Of a stretch of 64,000 nucleotides of DNA, positions 33,601 through 45,158 are shown in pieces (the first letter of the stretch is position 1; each line of letters opens with the position of its first letter). Origin of the DNA: Sycon ciliatum (lineage: Eukaryota > Porifera > Calcarea > Leucosolenida > Sycettidae); contig NC_088643.1 in NCBI RefSeq assembly GCF_964019385.1, positions 80,565,199 through 80,629,198 on the forward strand, written 5' to 3'. The notes below the pieces were generated by a model, which saw nothing but the letters and a program-made list of their open reading frames with translations, searched no databases and was not told where the DNA came from. The position numbers and the translations under genes are program-made.

Positions 33601-33970
33601 AACAGCTACTATATGTAGCAGGCTGTTAGTGCCAAGTGCGCGCTGAACGTCCTCCACGTCTGCAACCATTAATTTTATGATTTTAGATTTTAGTGCACGA
33701 CAGTGATTGAGTGTCTTGTGGTGCCCACTAATATCACGTCCACCATTTTGAAAGATGTTGCATGACATTGACAGCGCCACCAGCAGTAACGACCACGTAA
33801 CGGTCGTTACACTACACGTAGACCTACAATGTACATGTACAATGTACATGTACATGTACATGTAGGTCTACACGTGACATGTACATATTAGAGGATACTA
33901 CTCAGTACAGAGGCAATATGCTTTGGTTCTGCAAGAGTGCTCAATGCCTGCTTCAGGCAGAGCGGCGTAC
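30686..33970. other. Intergenic, no gene seen
   Basis: The 128-codon frame at 31579-31965 and the minus-strand frames at 32329-32604 and 32959-33234 show no domain. A CArG-type motif (CCAAATATGG) is near 32660, and a TACATG-rich palindrome is at about 33815-33880. Confidence 0.45.
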
Positions 33971-34069
33971 ACAAAGGCACACAATGAAAACCTTGGCAAA
34001 TTAATTCCGTTGTTCCGTTCTGAGTCACAACGGAATTAATTTGCCAAGGTTTTCATTGTGTGCCTTTGT
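33971..34069. repeat. Perfect 43-bp-arm hairpin
   Basis: Arm 33971-34013 (ACAAAGGCACACAATGAAAA to CCGTTGT) is exactly inverted at 34027-34069 with a 13-bp loop. A 14-bp direct repeat, GATACTACTCAGTA, occurs before it (about 33894) and just after it (about 34071). Confidence 0.95.
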
Positions 34070-37000
34070 GGATACTACTCAGTAGTAACAATCATGTAAT
34101 GCATCTACTGGTGGTGAATATTTGCATGACACCACCCACTTACTTCTTCTTCCACAGGTTTATGCACAATCATGGTCCACTGTCCACATTAGAAAACCAA
34201 GCACACGCTCACTAGGCAACTATTGGGTCGAAAGAGTTGAGCATAGCCATAAAGCCAGGAAGAGCGAGGCGAGGAGACCAAAGCAACAGCACAATCTAAG
34301 ACTCAAGAGACCTTTCGCACTTTCATCCGACTACCAGATGAATCGACGACGAGCACGAGCGGAATGCTCAATCCTTACCTGGGTTCGAGGGTGCATGTCT
34401 GCACATTCGTCCGCTGCTGCTCTGCGTGTGAACTGCGGCCAAGGTAAGTGTCGTCTCGTGTCCTCATCTCGGTCATGGAGTGCTAAAAGTCTCCATTGTT
34501 AGGTATACACCTGCCAGGTGCTAAGAAATTCTTGCTGTAACCCCAGGGCGTGTATATCTCCATGCAATAAAATCATGACAAATGCACCTGAAGCAAAGCG
34601 CAGGTGTTTTAGGCAGCAGCTGCTAGCTGACATTCTCTCCTGTACTACGAGTAAATACTAAAATAATACTCGTACATTGTACTTGTGTTACATCATTCAT
34701 CGGTACAACATGATGTACAATGTACACCACGCACCCTCCCAGTATATTAAACTGTGCCCCAAGGCAATTCTGTTTGCCCCCGAAAGGATCGTGTCCCAGG
34801 ACTCCCATTGAACTGTCGTGTATGAAAAAGGCTGCTTCTTCAAAGGAATGTATGGCAGTAGCTAGCTGTACCAAGACCCGAATGATAAAGTAACTTGGTT
34901 ACATGTAGTTAGTAATAATAGTAGTTACAGCAGCTGAAGGTGTGAAGTTTCAATCCAAATGAGCAACACTGAAACCATCAAAAAGAAGGCATGAAGCAAC
35001 AGCAAATGAAGGTATGCGAGAAACACCCAATTTTCTAAAAAGAAGAAGAAAATAAAGAGAAAAATAAGTGAATGAAGTCTCACACATTGAAACTTAAACA
35101 TGAGATAGAAACCACTAAAAAGCCGCGATCAAATAGACCCCACCCTAACATGGATAACACACTCACAGAAGGTGTGAAGTAATTAGTCATGGACAGACGA
35201 AACGGATACCAGGATCAGAAAGCGGGAAGAGCCCCCAAACCCATTCTTGTTGAATGATAATTGATCCGAACTACGCGGGTACTTAGTAAGAAACACAATC
35301 ATCTTTGTGTCCGTGCGGTATCGCCTGGGGTACGTCGGGAACCGCATTTTAGCAGATTTCTGACGTTTTCATGCCTGCAGCGGTCAATTTATAACCAAGC
35401 GTCAACGCCGCAGTTTATTGAGATCTCATCGGCAACACCGTGGCAAAGGTTCGCGGACTGGAAACACTGCCCTTCAGGGAAGTGTACTGCAAGTGTGGCT
35501 CGCCTGGAGGAGCAGAGCTTTCCAGGACAGGTGGTACCGGTCATTGTTAGGATCAGCATGGAATAACGGTGATGATATTGATATTGAACTTATAATGTAC
35601 ATGTACATGTATGTACTGGTGCTGGTATTGGAGCTCAGTACAGCGGATATTTTAAATAATTAAAATAATAATTTGCATTTAATACAGTACTTACGTAGAT
35701 ATGGCAGAACAGGCAGAGAAGGATCATTATCCATGAATCGTGTCACATGATCGCCACCAGAAAGTAGGCGCTTTGGTACTCCACGATTGCCACAATGTAC
35801 ATGTATAACGGTGTGTAACAGTGTTAATCAAGCCTACAGTATGTGACTATGATTAGTACAATAGCTGCTGTGCAACTACAAGCTACAGCTGTATAGTACA
35901 TACATGTACAATGTAGATAACTCAGAATTGGTCTGACATGTTTCCCACTCCGGCCACGGAGACTCACCTTACACACCACTCATTCGAACAATCCTAGCAA
36001 TCCTAGCCCCAGAGGAAACACAATGTAAGTGAGACGCCACATACCGGTAAGGAAGACATAGTGGACCGTGAATGGGTTGGATGGGACACTTTGCTTCATG
36101 CACCAGTGCCACCAGTGCAGTATGACCATGCTACGTGTTCTGGTCGCCATACACGTAAATGTACATTGTGAGATGATGATACAGATCTACCGGCAGGTAC
36201 ACTTTTGAGCACACTATACTGTAGTGTACTACCCCTGAACGCCATTGCTTCGGACTGTCCAAGAGGGACTCACGGCAGATCAACATTACGGATGATCAAC
36301 AGTAACACAATGCCATAGTTATAATGATGCGGCAAGAATGTGTACATCCGCAGAGGTTATCAGTTATCACCAGCTCCAAAATCTAGGCAAAGGCGGCACA
36401 TAGCCTGACTGAACGGAAATACGAAACCCTGAGATGGTACTTGTACATGTATGTCTTGAATGTAGCAGGCAAGGCTAAAGCCGTAAAGAAACTGAGCAAG
36501 TGCAGTACTTACTACTTAGGTGTCGTACCAAGGAAGTGTCCCAGTCACACACGTTAGAACCGCTACAAGGTGAGGCAGACAATACACACAATTGAGCGTC
36601 TCCGCAATCCTACACAACAAACCCAATGCATGTCTCCGGAATCGGATTTCTATTCCGACTAGTTTGGCACGCATTCCAGCTTTTCAGACAAAGGAATACC
36701 CTGGAGGCGAATGAATGAAGGAAGGAAAACGTCGGAATCACGTTTCCCAGAAAAGGTGCAACAACTCTGTGGAATGCCATACTAATACAGCCTACAGTAA
36801 CTGGTATTCCGCTATACTTGAAGTAGGCAAAAATACTTTTTACTAGTAGTTCGCATGATTCTGCTCTCGTCTAACATAGGCACGTGACCCGGTGTATATT
36901 AAAAACAGTTATGGACTCTAAGGCCACCCTTTCTGTTTTCGTTGTTTAACGTCCGCGCCCGCGTACCTTTTTGCCTCCGACCGGAAAAAAAAACAAGAAA

Positions 37001-37301
37001 GTAGTAGTACCAATAATATGCGAAGTTGTAAATACATGATTGTGTAGTTTCACAGTGTGCCGATCATGACCTTAAACTTATAATCTTGCCTCCCGGGCAT
37101 GCCTTTGTCTTGTGTTCTTTTTCTTTTTTTTGTTGGCTTTTAAATATCGTACGGTGTGTGTCCTAGTAAAAATCCAGATGTAATGAATTCATGACATGCT
37201 AACTCCATGCTATGTACCTGTTTTGTTGGATTCATCAGGCATGTGCTCCAATGTACCATCAAAGAGTGTTGTTCTATGCCTGCAAGTGCCGTTAGACCCA
37301 G
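34070..37301. other. Intergenic, no gene seen
   Basis: The frame at 34122-34502 (126 codons) has no domain I know. TTCGTTGTTTAACGTCC at about 36939 is matched in inverse at about 44742, beyond the BEL element. No RNA gene was seen. Confidence 0.4.
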
Positions 37302-37723
37302 TGTTGCAGTTAGACTGGTGCAGCATGCTGGCTGTTAGAGTACAATCATTCATGCGTGATATGGATAGGCGGATGTGTTAGAGCTATGATCCATGTGTGC
37401 TTCTATTCATGCATTCCCAGCAAGAAGGCCATGTGTCAGGTCTATTCAGTACTCTGGTGTCTAGACGTCTGCATTCTATTGTTGTATCACATTACATGGT
37501 CGAGTGTTGCCATAGGGTCTTTCTATACCATGTATGTGCGTGCACTGTTATCAGCTATTGCTATCTTTTGTTAGGCCAGAGTTGGTTTTAGCCTAGTTGT
37601 GGAGATGTTCAGGCTTTAGTTCTTGGAGAGTTGTGACTGTTTTCAGATCATGAGTCAGTGTAAACATTGTGTCCTGGAGATCTTTGTGTGTGGATAATCC
37701 CGGTTCCGGGGAGAAACGGAATA
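37302..37723 (+). repeat. BEL element 5' LTR
   Basis: Near-identical to 44208-44622. It should hold promoter and polyadenylation signals for the element. Confidence 0.95.
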
Positions 37724-37758
37724 TCTGGTCCTTCGAGCCGGATCTGGAAATAGTCATC

Positions 37759-40700
37759 ATGGAAGGTGAAGATAGGAGTACGCGCAGAAGTGCGCGGTCA
37801 ACGAGAGGTGTAGCACCTCCCCGTTTGGGTTTTGAAGAAGAGCGCTCGATGCGCAGTAGTAGGAGATCAGGAGGAGGACAGTCCCGATCTTCATACGAGA
37901 CTCAGCGTCGAGTTCTGGAAGCAGAAAAGAGGCTCCTGGAGAAGGAGCTTGAGCTCGTGAGGTTAGCTCAAGACGAAGCGTCGTCACGTGGCCAAGGGGC
38001 CAAAGGATCGTCCTCTCCCAAGATGGCCTCCGAAGTCTTCGCAGAGGAGCTCATAGAAGGCCATGAAGCTGATGCAGCCGTTGACGCTGGCCAAGGAGAT
38101 GAGGCTAGTATGGGTGAAGTAGAAGTTGCGCACCTGCCAGAACATGCAGTGGCTGTTTCTCACGATCCAGAGCCGCACGCAGTGCCGAGTCCCAGTGTAG
38201 CCGGAACTGTCAGTGCCCACACAAGCAGGAGTTTGCCTGTGGCGGTGAGGACTGAGTCTGAGGTCGCACGTGCGTCGACGAATACGGAGCAGGCCAATCT
38301 GTCAGGGTTGCGAGTGCAACAAGAGTTTGTGCTGAAAGAGAAGCGCTATCAGCGGGAACTGAGCGAAGCTCAATCAATAGCGGACGCCGAGCAGCGACGT
38401 GTAGCGAAATTGAACAAGGATCTTGCGAGCGCTCGTGCAGACCTGTCATCGCTGCAGGCGGAAAATAGGCGAGTCACGCAGGAAAAAGAGGTGTGCGAAG
38501 CTGAGCGGGATGTATTGGAAAGGGAACTGCGCGAGCTGCAGCCGCATCTCGAGCGCCTGGAAAGAGAACACCAGGAGGGGCGCATGTGTTTGGAAGATCT
38601 CCGCGATCAGAATGACCGCTTGCTGACGCGAGCCGAGCAGGTTTCAGCAGAGCAACACGCGCAGCGAGCTGAACTGCTCGACAAGCTCGAACGCCTTCGC
38701 GCGGAGAACGCCAGCCTGCAACAGCGGGCGGATCGAGGCGGAGGCCGAGGGTCGGATGAGCAGCGAACACAGCGAGCGGAGTTGCTAGTTCAGCTGGACC
38801 AGCTTCGCGGAGAAAATGATCGCCTGCGGAGGCGTGCGGACCACGACCAGTACACCGCACAGTGTTCTAGTGAGCAGCAACAGGAGCTACGCAGTCGGAT
38901 TCAGAGCGATCAAGAGCCGGAGGAGATAGTGAAGACGCACCAAGCAGCTGGTTCCACGGTCAAAGGCCTTCAGCAGGATGGACGTGGGCAAGCAGATGAG
39001 GGTCTGCAAAGCCAGCTATCAAGGCTCACCGCGCGACAAGCCAAGATCAACACCGACTTGCCAGCGTTCTCGGGTGCAGCAGAAGAGTGGCCAGCATTCC
39101 ACCACATGTTTCAGTCTACGACCAAGCAATGTGGCTTCACGGAGGCTGAAAACATTCAGAGATTGCGGGTCTGCCTAAAAGGTCCTGCAAAAGAGGCAGT
39201 AAGAATGCTCCTCATCGTGCCAGAGAACCTGCCGAAAGTTCTCTCAACGCTGGAAAGGAGGTTCGGGCGGCCAGAACTAGTAGTCACGGAGCTCGTATCG
39301 AAGGCGAAATCAGCTAAGCCGGTACGCAGTGACGATGTAGAGACCTTGGTGTCGTACAGCACCTCGGTTAAGAATGTAGTGTTATGTATGAAGCTGCTTG
39401 GTAGCTGTGGACATATGTCCAACCCTACCCTCCGACAGGAGCTAGTGAATAAGCTGCCAGTTGCACTGAAGATGCAGTGGGGCGAATACTTGGCGGAGAA
39501 AAGGATCCAGATGGATTCCCTCGACCTGGAGGTCTTCGCAGACTGGCTAGAAAATCGAGCAGAGGCTGCGCTGAATGTGGCCGGGCCGTTTGCCAAAGCG
39601 GCCCCTCGAGCAAGTAATGCAACAGCTATGCACACCACAGGTGGTCCAGCCAGCACAACTAAGCCAGTGTTGCAGTGCGCCAAGTGTGGTAAAGCGCACT
39701 CCCTCACCAGCTGTGATGTCTTCCGCCAACTGTCAGTGAAGCAGCGGTGGGACTTCGTGCTTGGAACATCGCTATGTGTGTGCTGCTTCAAGACAGGCCA
39801 CTGGAAGTCCGAATGCAGAGGCAGTGGTTGCAACAAGTGCCGAGGCAGACACCACCCTGACCTCCACCAAGAGCGCGCACCTCCGGCCAACCAAGGCTCA
39901 ACGAGCAGGAGCACAAAGCCACGAGAGAATGTGGTTCCGCAACACAGCACGAATACGTCGGTGGCAACCACGCAGAAGACCGCTTTTATGGTAGTCCCTG
40001 TCGTGTTATGCCATCAGGACAAGACGGTGCGGGCCACAGCCATGATGGACAGCGGTTCTTCAACAACATACCTGAAAGACAGTGTGGCAAACGACCTCGG
40101 GCTGCAGGGAACACCAACGGCATTTACGGCGTCGGTTCTGGGGGGAAAGACAGTCTCAGGAAAGCACCGTCGCGTAAAAGTGACAATGGCGTCGGAAGAC
40201 GGCTCATATGAAACCCAGCTGGAAGCATGGACGCAGCCAATAGTTACAGCACCGATGGAGATGATCGAGTGGAACTCGAGGAGACACATGCACAAGCACC
40301 TCCAAGAGGTTACCTTCCCGCAGGTGACTGGGGACCAAGTCGACCTGCTGATAGGACTCAACGTGCCAGAAGCGCACAGAGTACTGGAAGAGCTGGCAGG
40401 ACAGCCGGGCGAGCCAGTTGCTCGAAAACTTCCCCTCGGATGGGTATGTTTCGGTCCCGTCAAGTCGCAAGCGGCAGAGTTCACAGAGACGTCCCTGCAT
40501 GCGAATGTCAGCGACAGGAGCAACGCAGTTCTCGACGACCTCGTCGCAAAGTTCTGGGAGGTAGAGAGCGTTGGTTTGGTTCCTAAGGCTACGAAAACGG
40601 TCGCGGAGGAGGAAGCACAACGTATGGTTGAAGGAAGCATGAAATTGATGGATGGCAGAGTGTCGACGGCCATACCGTGGGTCAGCACCGATAAGAAGCC

Positions 40701-43700
40701 AGATCTCCCACCGAATCGTGAAATGGCTGAACAGCGACTGAGAAACCTGGAGAGGACTCTGAGGAAACGACCGGAAGTCTACCAGCAGTATTCCGACGTC
40801 ATCAAGTCCCATATAGCCAAGGGCTACATCCATCCGTGCCAGGAGACAGACCAACAGTGGTTGCTTCCTCATCTGGCGGTGGTACGAGCAGATAAAACTA
40901 CGACGAAAGTACGAGTGGTATTCGATGCCGCTGCCCGATGCCAGGGCAAGTCACTCAACGACGAGATGCACTCTGGACCGAAGTTGCAGAGAGATCTGGT
41001 ACACGTGCTGATGAAGTTTTGCCTAGAGCCTATAGCGCTAGTCGGCGATATTGCAGAGATGTTTCTGCAGGTGGAAATCGCTCCAGAAGATCGCAAGTAT
41101 TTGCGCTTCCTGTGGCGCGACACACCGGATGAGCCAGCCGCCATGTATGAGTTCTCTCGGTTGGTATTTGGGCTGAAGGCATCGCCATACCTGGCATGTC
41201 GGGCTCTGAAGGCAACGTCAGCAGAGCACGGCGCATCCTTCAGCAAGTTGGCTCGGGAAGCAGTTGATGAAGCGTTTTACGTTGATGACCTGCTCGACTC
41301 ACTACCGACTGTGGAGTCCGCCATCAACACTCGACAGGAAGTCCAGAGTCTGCTCGGAAAGGCGTCTTTCCACGTCCGCAAATGGAGGAGCAACAGTCAA
41401 GCCGTGCTAGAGTCTATACCGGACGAGGACTTGGCCAAAGAGGCACTGCTATGCATCAGCAACGACAGTCAGCAAATACCAGCGGTGGTGAAGACTCTCG
41501 GTGTGGTGTGGGACGCCAAGACAGACACCTTCAGCTATACGCACCGTGCTCCTGAAGAACAACAGTGGACCAAGCGTCAAGTGCTGTCGAAGATGGCGAG
41601 CATCTTCGACCCTAGAGGCCACATTGTGCCCTTTACCATGCGGGCGCGGCTGATGTTTCAGGAGCTTTGTGCAGCTGGGATCGGGTGGGACGACCAGATT
41701 CCGGCCGAGCTGAACGAGAAGTGGTACAGGTGGTTTGCCGAGCTGGAGCACCTCAGCAAGATCAAGATACAGAGATGTCTCAAGGAAACGGATCGCCCAG
41801 CCCATGAGGCATCACTGTCGGTACATGTGTTCACCGACGCTTCGGCCCATGCAACAGCGGCAGTGGGTTATGTCCGAGCGGAGTACCCCGATGGACATGT
41901 GCGCATCAGCATTGCGCTTGCTAGAGCCAGAGCCACACCACTGAAGAAAGTCACGATTCCGAAGCTGGAGCTCCGCGGTGCAGTGCTGGGTGTGCAAGTA
42001 AGTGCCGCCATCAGTGAGGCCCTCCACATCCCCATGTCCGAACACAACTTCTGGACTGATTCGATGAACGTCGTACACTGGGTGAGGAGTCCGGCTAAGA
42101 ACTTTACTTCAGACGTCGCTAATCGAATAGCGGCAATACAGGAGTCGACAAAGCCGACGCAGTGGAGGCACGTGCCTGGAAAGATCAACCCAGCAGACTT
42201 GCCAACTCGGGGGGTGAAGGCCGAGGATCTACCCGGTAACGAGTGCTGGTGGCAAGGGCCTGCATTTCTCCGCAACACCAAGGAGTCCTGGCCGCAGACT
42301 GAGTTGACCAACAAACCGCAGCTTCCGGGCCAGGTGAAGAAGACGATCGAGCTGGCATTCACAGCGGTAGAGCCGGACAAGGGTCGTCTGGATGTTGAGA
42401 GGTACTCGCGTTGGACACGTCTGATTCGCGTCACATCATGGTGCTGGCGTTTTGTGAGCAACGCTAAGCTGACAGCAGATGCAAGAGTCATGAGGGGGCA
42501 TTCTCAGGATGCTAGTTCGGCTCCCACGGAGGTCGTCTGTGCTAACGCCCCAGGAGCGAAGGCTAACCCTAGTGCCCGCAGACATAAGATCGTCAAGGTG
42601 CCAGAGTTGATCGCAGCTGAGATCGAGCATGCTGAGCGGTTCTGGATCGCTCAGGGACAACAAGAGGCATACCCAGAGTCTTGCAGGATATTGATGGCCG
42701 GAAGAGAGCTACCTCCATCTGACCCACTCTACAAGTTAAGCCCCGGTGTAGATACATCAGCAAAACCACCGGTCCTGGTACTTTGTGGACGACTGAAGTA
42801 TGCGGAACACCTACCGGCCAGTATGCGGAGACCTATGGTTCTGCCTAGCAAACATCCTGTCACGCAGCTTATTGTTCGCCACCAGGATGAGAAGTGCGGA
42901 CATGTCGCCGGGTCGCATCAGCTACTTTCTATCCTGAGAGAGCGATTCTGGATTGTCCACGGACTGTCAGTCGTGAAGGCTATGAAGAGAGCGTGTCTGA
43001 AGTGCCAGAGAATAGTGGCAAAACCAGCGCAACAACTCATGGGACCACTGCCGAGTTACCGAACACTTGGAACCAAGCAGCCATTCTCGCAGTGCGGAGT
43101 CGATTACGCCGGACCGTTCTATACCAGTCAAGGACGAGGGAGAGCGCAGCAGAAACGTTACCTCTGTGTGTTCACGTGTCTTGAAACTCGGGCCTGCCAT
43201 CTCGAAATGTCATTCGGGCTGGACACAGAGTCCTTCTTGATGTCGTTTTCCCGGTTCACCAAGCGCAGAGGAGTTCCATCGTTGATGCTGTCCGATAACG
43301 GCACCAACTTTGTCGCCGCTGAACGGGAGCTGCGTGAAGCGGTGGAGGCACTCGACCGGGCGAGGATTTGTCGCGATGGAGTCCATCGGGGTATTCAGTG
43401 GCGGTTCAATCCCCCGAGAGCGCCGCACCATGGAGGCGTCTTTGAGAGTATGGTCAAGTGCGCCAAGAAAGCACTTGTCTTAGTCTTGTCTCGGGCCAAT
43501 CTACGGGACGAGGAACTGATGACGGCAATTGTGGAGGCTGAGAGCTTGTTGAATAGCCGGCCATTAACAGCCATTTCAGACGACCCCAGTGACATGACTC
43601 CACTGACTCCTAATCACTTCATTGTTGGACGCTTGGATCTTCCCTTAGCTCTGGAGGAGGCCGCCTGCCGAGAGAAGAATGTTCACCCTCGTAGACGCTG

Positions 43701-43995
43701 GATGGCTCTTCAATTGCAAGTGGACCATGTGTGGAGGCGTTGGCAGAAAGAGCTTGTCGTGACCTACAACATGCGGAAGAAGTGGCTCCAACAGAAGCCG
43801 AATCTGAAGGCAGACGATCTGGTGCTGGTTATGGAAGATGGCATATCTCGTGGTCATTGGCCGCTTGGAAGAGTGGTGGGAGTACATCCGGGTCAGGATG
43901 GCCTGGTGAGAGTTGTGGACGTACGGCTGAGCAACAAGAAGGTGAAGCGACGTGCCATTCAGCGATTAGTGCCATTGACTGCAGACGGCGAATGA
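37759..43995 (+). CDS. BEL/Pao Gag-Pol polyprotein
   Basis: One frame of about 2,078 codons. From the N-terminus: a charged coiled-coil Gag region; the DUF1759-type Gag segment; Cys-rich zinc knuckles (CVCCFKTGHWKSEC); an aspartic protease (MMDSGSSTTY); reverse transcriptase with the Pao-type YVDDLLDS box; RNase H (VFTDASAHATAAVGY); an H2C2 zinc motif and integrase core (LSDNGTNFV); and the DUF5641 C-terminus typical of BEL/Pao. The start at 37759 is the first ATG after the primer site. Family members copy their RNA into DNA in virus-like particles and insert it with integrase. No host gene overlaps it. Confidence 0.95.
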   Translation: MEGEDRSTRRSARSTRGVAPPRLGFEEERSMRSSRRSGGGQSRSSYETQRRVLEAEKRLLEKELELVRLAQDEASSRGQGAKGSSSPKMASEVFAEELIEGHEADAAVDAGQGDEASMGEVEVAHLPEHAVAVSHDPEPHAVPSPSVAGTVSAHTSRSLPVAVRTESEVARASTNTEQANLSGLRVQQEFVLKEKRYQRELSEAQSIADAEQRRVAKLNKDLASARADLSSLQAENRRVTQEKEVCEAERDVLERELRELQPHLERLEREHQEGRMCLEDLRDQNDRLLTRAEQVSAEQHAQRAELLDKLERLRAENASLQQRADRGGGRGSDEQRTQRAELLVQLDQLRGENDRLRRRADHDQYTAQCSSEQQQELRSRIQSDQEPEEIVKTHQAAGSTVKGLQQDGRGQADEGLQSQLSRLTARQAKINTDLPAFSGAAEEWPAFHHMFQSTTKQCGFTEAENIQRLRVCLKGPAKEAVRMLLIVPENLPKVLSTLERRFGRPELVVTELVSKAKSAKPVRSDDVETLVSYSTSVKNVVLCMKLLGSCGHMSNPTLRQELVNKLPVALKMQWGEYLAEKRIQMDSLDLEVFADWLENRAEAALNVAGPFAKAAPRASNATAMHTTGGPASTTKPVLQCAKCGKAHSLTSCDVFRQLSVKQRWDFVLGTSLCVCCFKTGHWKSECRGSGCNKCRGRHHPDLHQERAPPANQGSTSRSTKPRENVVPQHSTNTSVATTQKTAFMVVPVVLCHQDKTVRATAMMDSGSSTTYLKDSVANDLGLQGTPTAFTASVLGGKTVSGKHRRVKVTMASEDGSYETQLEAWTQPIVTAPMEMIEWNSRRHMHKHLQEVTFPQVTGDQVDLLIGLNVPEAHRVLEELAGQPGEPVARKLPLGWVCFGPVKSQAAEFTETSLHANVSDRSNAVLDDLVAKFWEVESVGLVPKATKTVAEEEAQRMVEGSMKLMDGRVSTAIPWVSTDKKPDLPPNREMAEQRLRNLERTLRKRPEVYQQYSDVIKSHIAKGYIHPCQETDQQWLLPHLAVVRADKTTTKVRVVFDAAARCQGKSLNDEMHSGPKLQRDLVHVLMKFCLEPIALVGDIAEMFLQVEIAPEDRKYLRFLWRDTPDEPAAMYEFSRLVFGLKASPYLACRALKATSAEHGASFSKLAREAVDEAFYVDDLLDSLPTVESAINTRQEVQSLLGKASFHVRKWRSNSQAVLESIPDEDLAKEALLCISNDSQQIPAVVKTLGVVWDAKTDTFSYTHRAPEEQQWTKRQVLSKMASIFDPRGHIVPFTMRARLMFQELCAAGIGWDDQIPAELNEKWYRWFAELEHLSKIKIQRCLKETDRPAHEASLSVHVFTDASAHATAAVGYVRAEYPDGHVRISIALARARATPLKKVTIPKLELRGAVLGVQVSAAISEALHIPMSEHNFWTDSMNVVHWVRSPAKNFTSDVANRIAAIQESTKPTQWRHVPGKINPADLPTRGVKAEDLPGNECWWQGPAFLRNTKESWPQTELTNKPQLPGQVKKTIELAFTAVEPDKGRLDVERYSRWTRLIRVTSWCWRFVSNAKLTADARVMRGHSQDASSAPTEVVCANAPGAKANPSARRHKIVKVPELIAAEIEHAERFWIAQGQQEAYPESCRILMAGRELPPSDPLYKLSPGVDTSAKPPVLVLCGRLKYAEHLPASMRRPMVLPSKHPVTQLIVRHQDEKCGHVAGSHQLLSILRERFWIVHGLSVVKAMKRACLKCQRIVAKPAQQLMGPLPSYRTLGTKQPFSQCGVDYAGPFYTSQGRGRAQQKRYLCVFTCLETRACHLEMSFGLDTESFLMSFSRFTKRRGVPSLMLSDNGTNFVAAERELREAVEALDRARICRDGVHRGIQWRFNPPRAPHHGGVFESMVKCAKKALVLVLSRANLRDEELMTAIVEAESLLNSRPLTAISDDPSDMTPLTPNHFIVGRLDLPLALEEAACREKNVHPRRRWMALQLQVDHVWRRWQKELVVTYNMRKKWLQQKPNLKADDLVLVMEDGISRGHWPLGRVVGVHPGQDGLVRVVDVRLSNKKVKRRAIQRLVPLTADGE

Positions 43996-44207
43996 GAAAG
44001 AGACATATTCATTATTGACTCGGTCGGAATACTCTAGTACTGTGGTGCGATTGGTCACTTTCATATGTTTAGTCTTTGCATATTTAGCTACACGTATGTT
44101 TCTAGAGCCCATCGTTCATCTTTTGTTCTTTTAGGCTCTGAGGGGGTTGCCTTTTTGGTTTCTTGTTTTGTTTCACCCTCGGAACTCCTCGTGTGAGAGG
44201 GGGAGAA

Positions 44208-44622
44208 TGTTGCAGTTAGACTGGTGCAGCATGCTGGCTGTTAGAGTACAATCATTCATGCGTGATATGGATAGGCGGATGTGTTAGAGCTATGATCCAT
44301 GTGTGCTTCTATTCATGCATTCCCAGCAAGAAGGCCATGTGTCAGGTCTATTCAGTACTCTGGTGTCTAGACGTCTGCATTCTATTGTTGTATCACATTA
44401 CATGGTCGAGTGTTGCCATAGGGTCTCCATGTATGTGCGTGCACTGTTATCAGCTATTGCTATCTTTTGTTAGGCCAGAGTTGGTTTTAGCCTAGTTGTG
44501 GAGATGTTCAGGCTTTAGTTCTTGGAGAGTTGTGACTGTTTTCAGATCATGAGTCAGTGTAAACATTGTGTCCTGGAGATCTTTGTGTGTGGATAATCCC
44601 GGTTCCGGGGAGAAACGGAATA
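44208..44622 (+). repeat. BEL element 3' LTR
   Basis: Same ends as the 5' LTR, and preceded by a purine-rich stretch (GAGAGGGGGAGAA) suited to plus-strand priming. Confidence 0.95.
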
Positions 44623-44880
44623 CCCAGAGATATTGTATATATCACATGCTTTACTGGTCAAAATGTTTGATTGGGGTTTCCAGTTTTTGGAATGGGCTTT
44701 TGTTTTTTTCCGTCCTCCCGCGTACCTTTTCGCGAAAAAAAGGACGTTAAACAATGAATTAACAAAGGGTGGCCTAAAGGGTGAGAACTTAAAAACGACT
44801 GAAGACGGCACCAAGATCATGACAGCATGCGTGTGTGAACTTTTTAGTGGGGTCCGGGATCAGTAGCAAGGAGGGGAGGA

Positions 44881-45158
<278 letters not shown>

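Larger units (their letters stand above)
37302..44622 (+). mobile_element. BEL/Pao LTR retrotransposon, looks whole
   Basis: Two LTRs of about 420 bp (37302-37723 and 44208-44622) begin TGTTGCAG and end GGAATA, and the flanks carry an exact 5-bp target duplication, CCCAG. After the 5' LTR comes a likely tRNA primer site (TGGTCCTTCGAGCC). One open polyprotein frame fills the interior, with domains in BEL/Pao order and no envelope frame after it. The LTRs are nearly identical, so the insertion is young; I see no obvious break. Confidence 0.95.
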
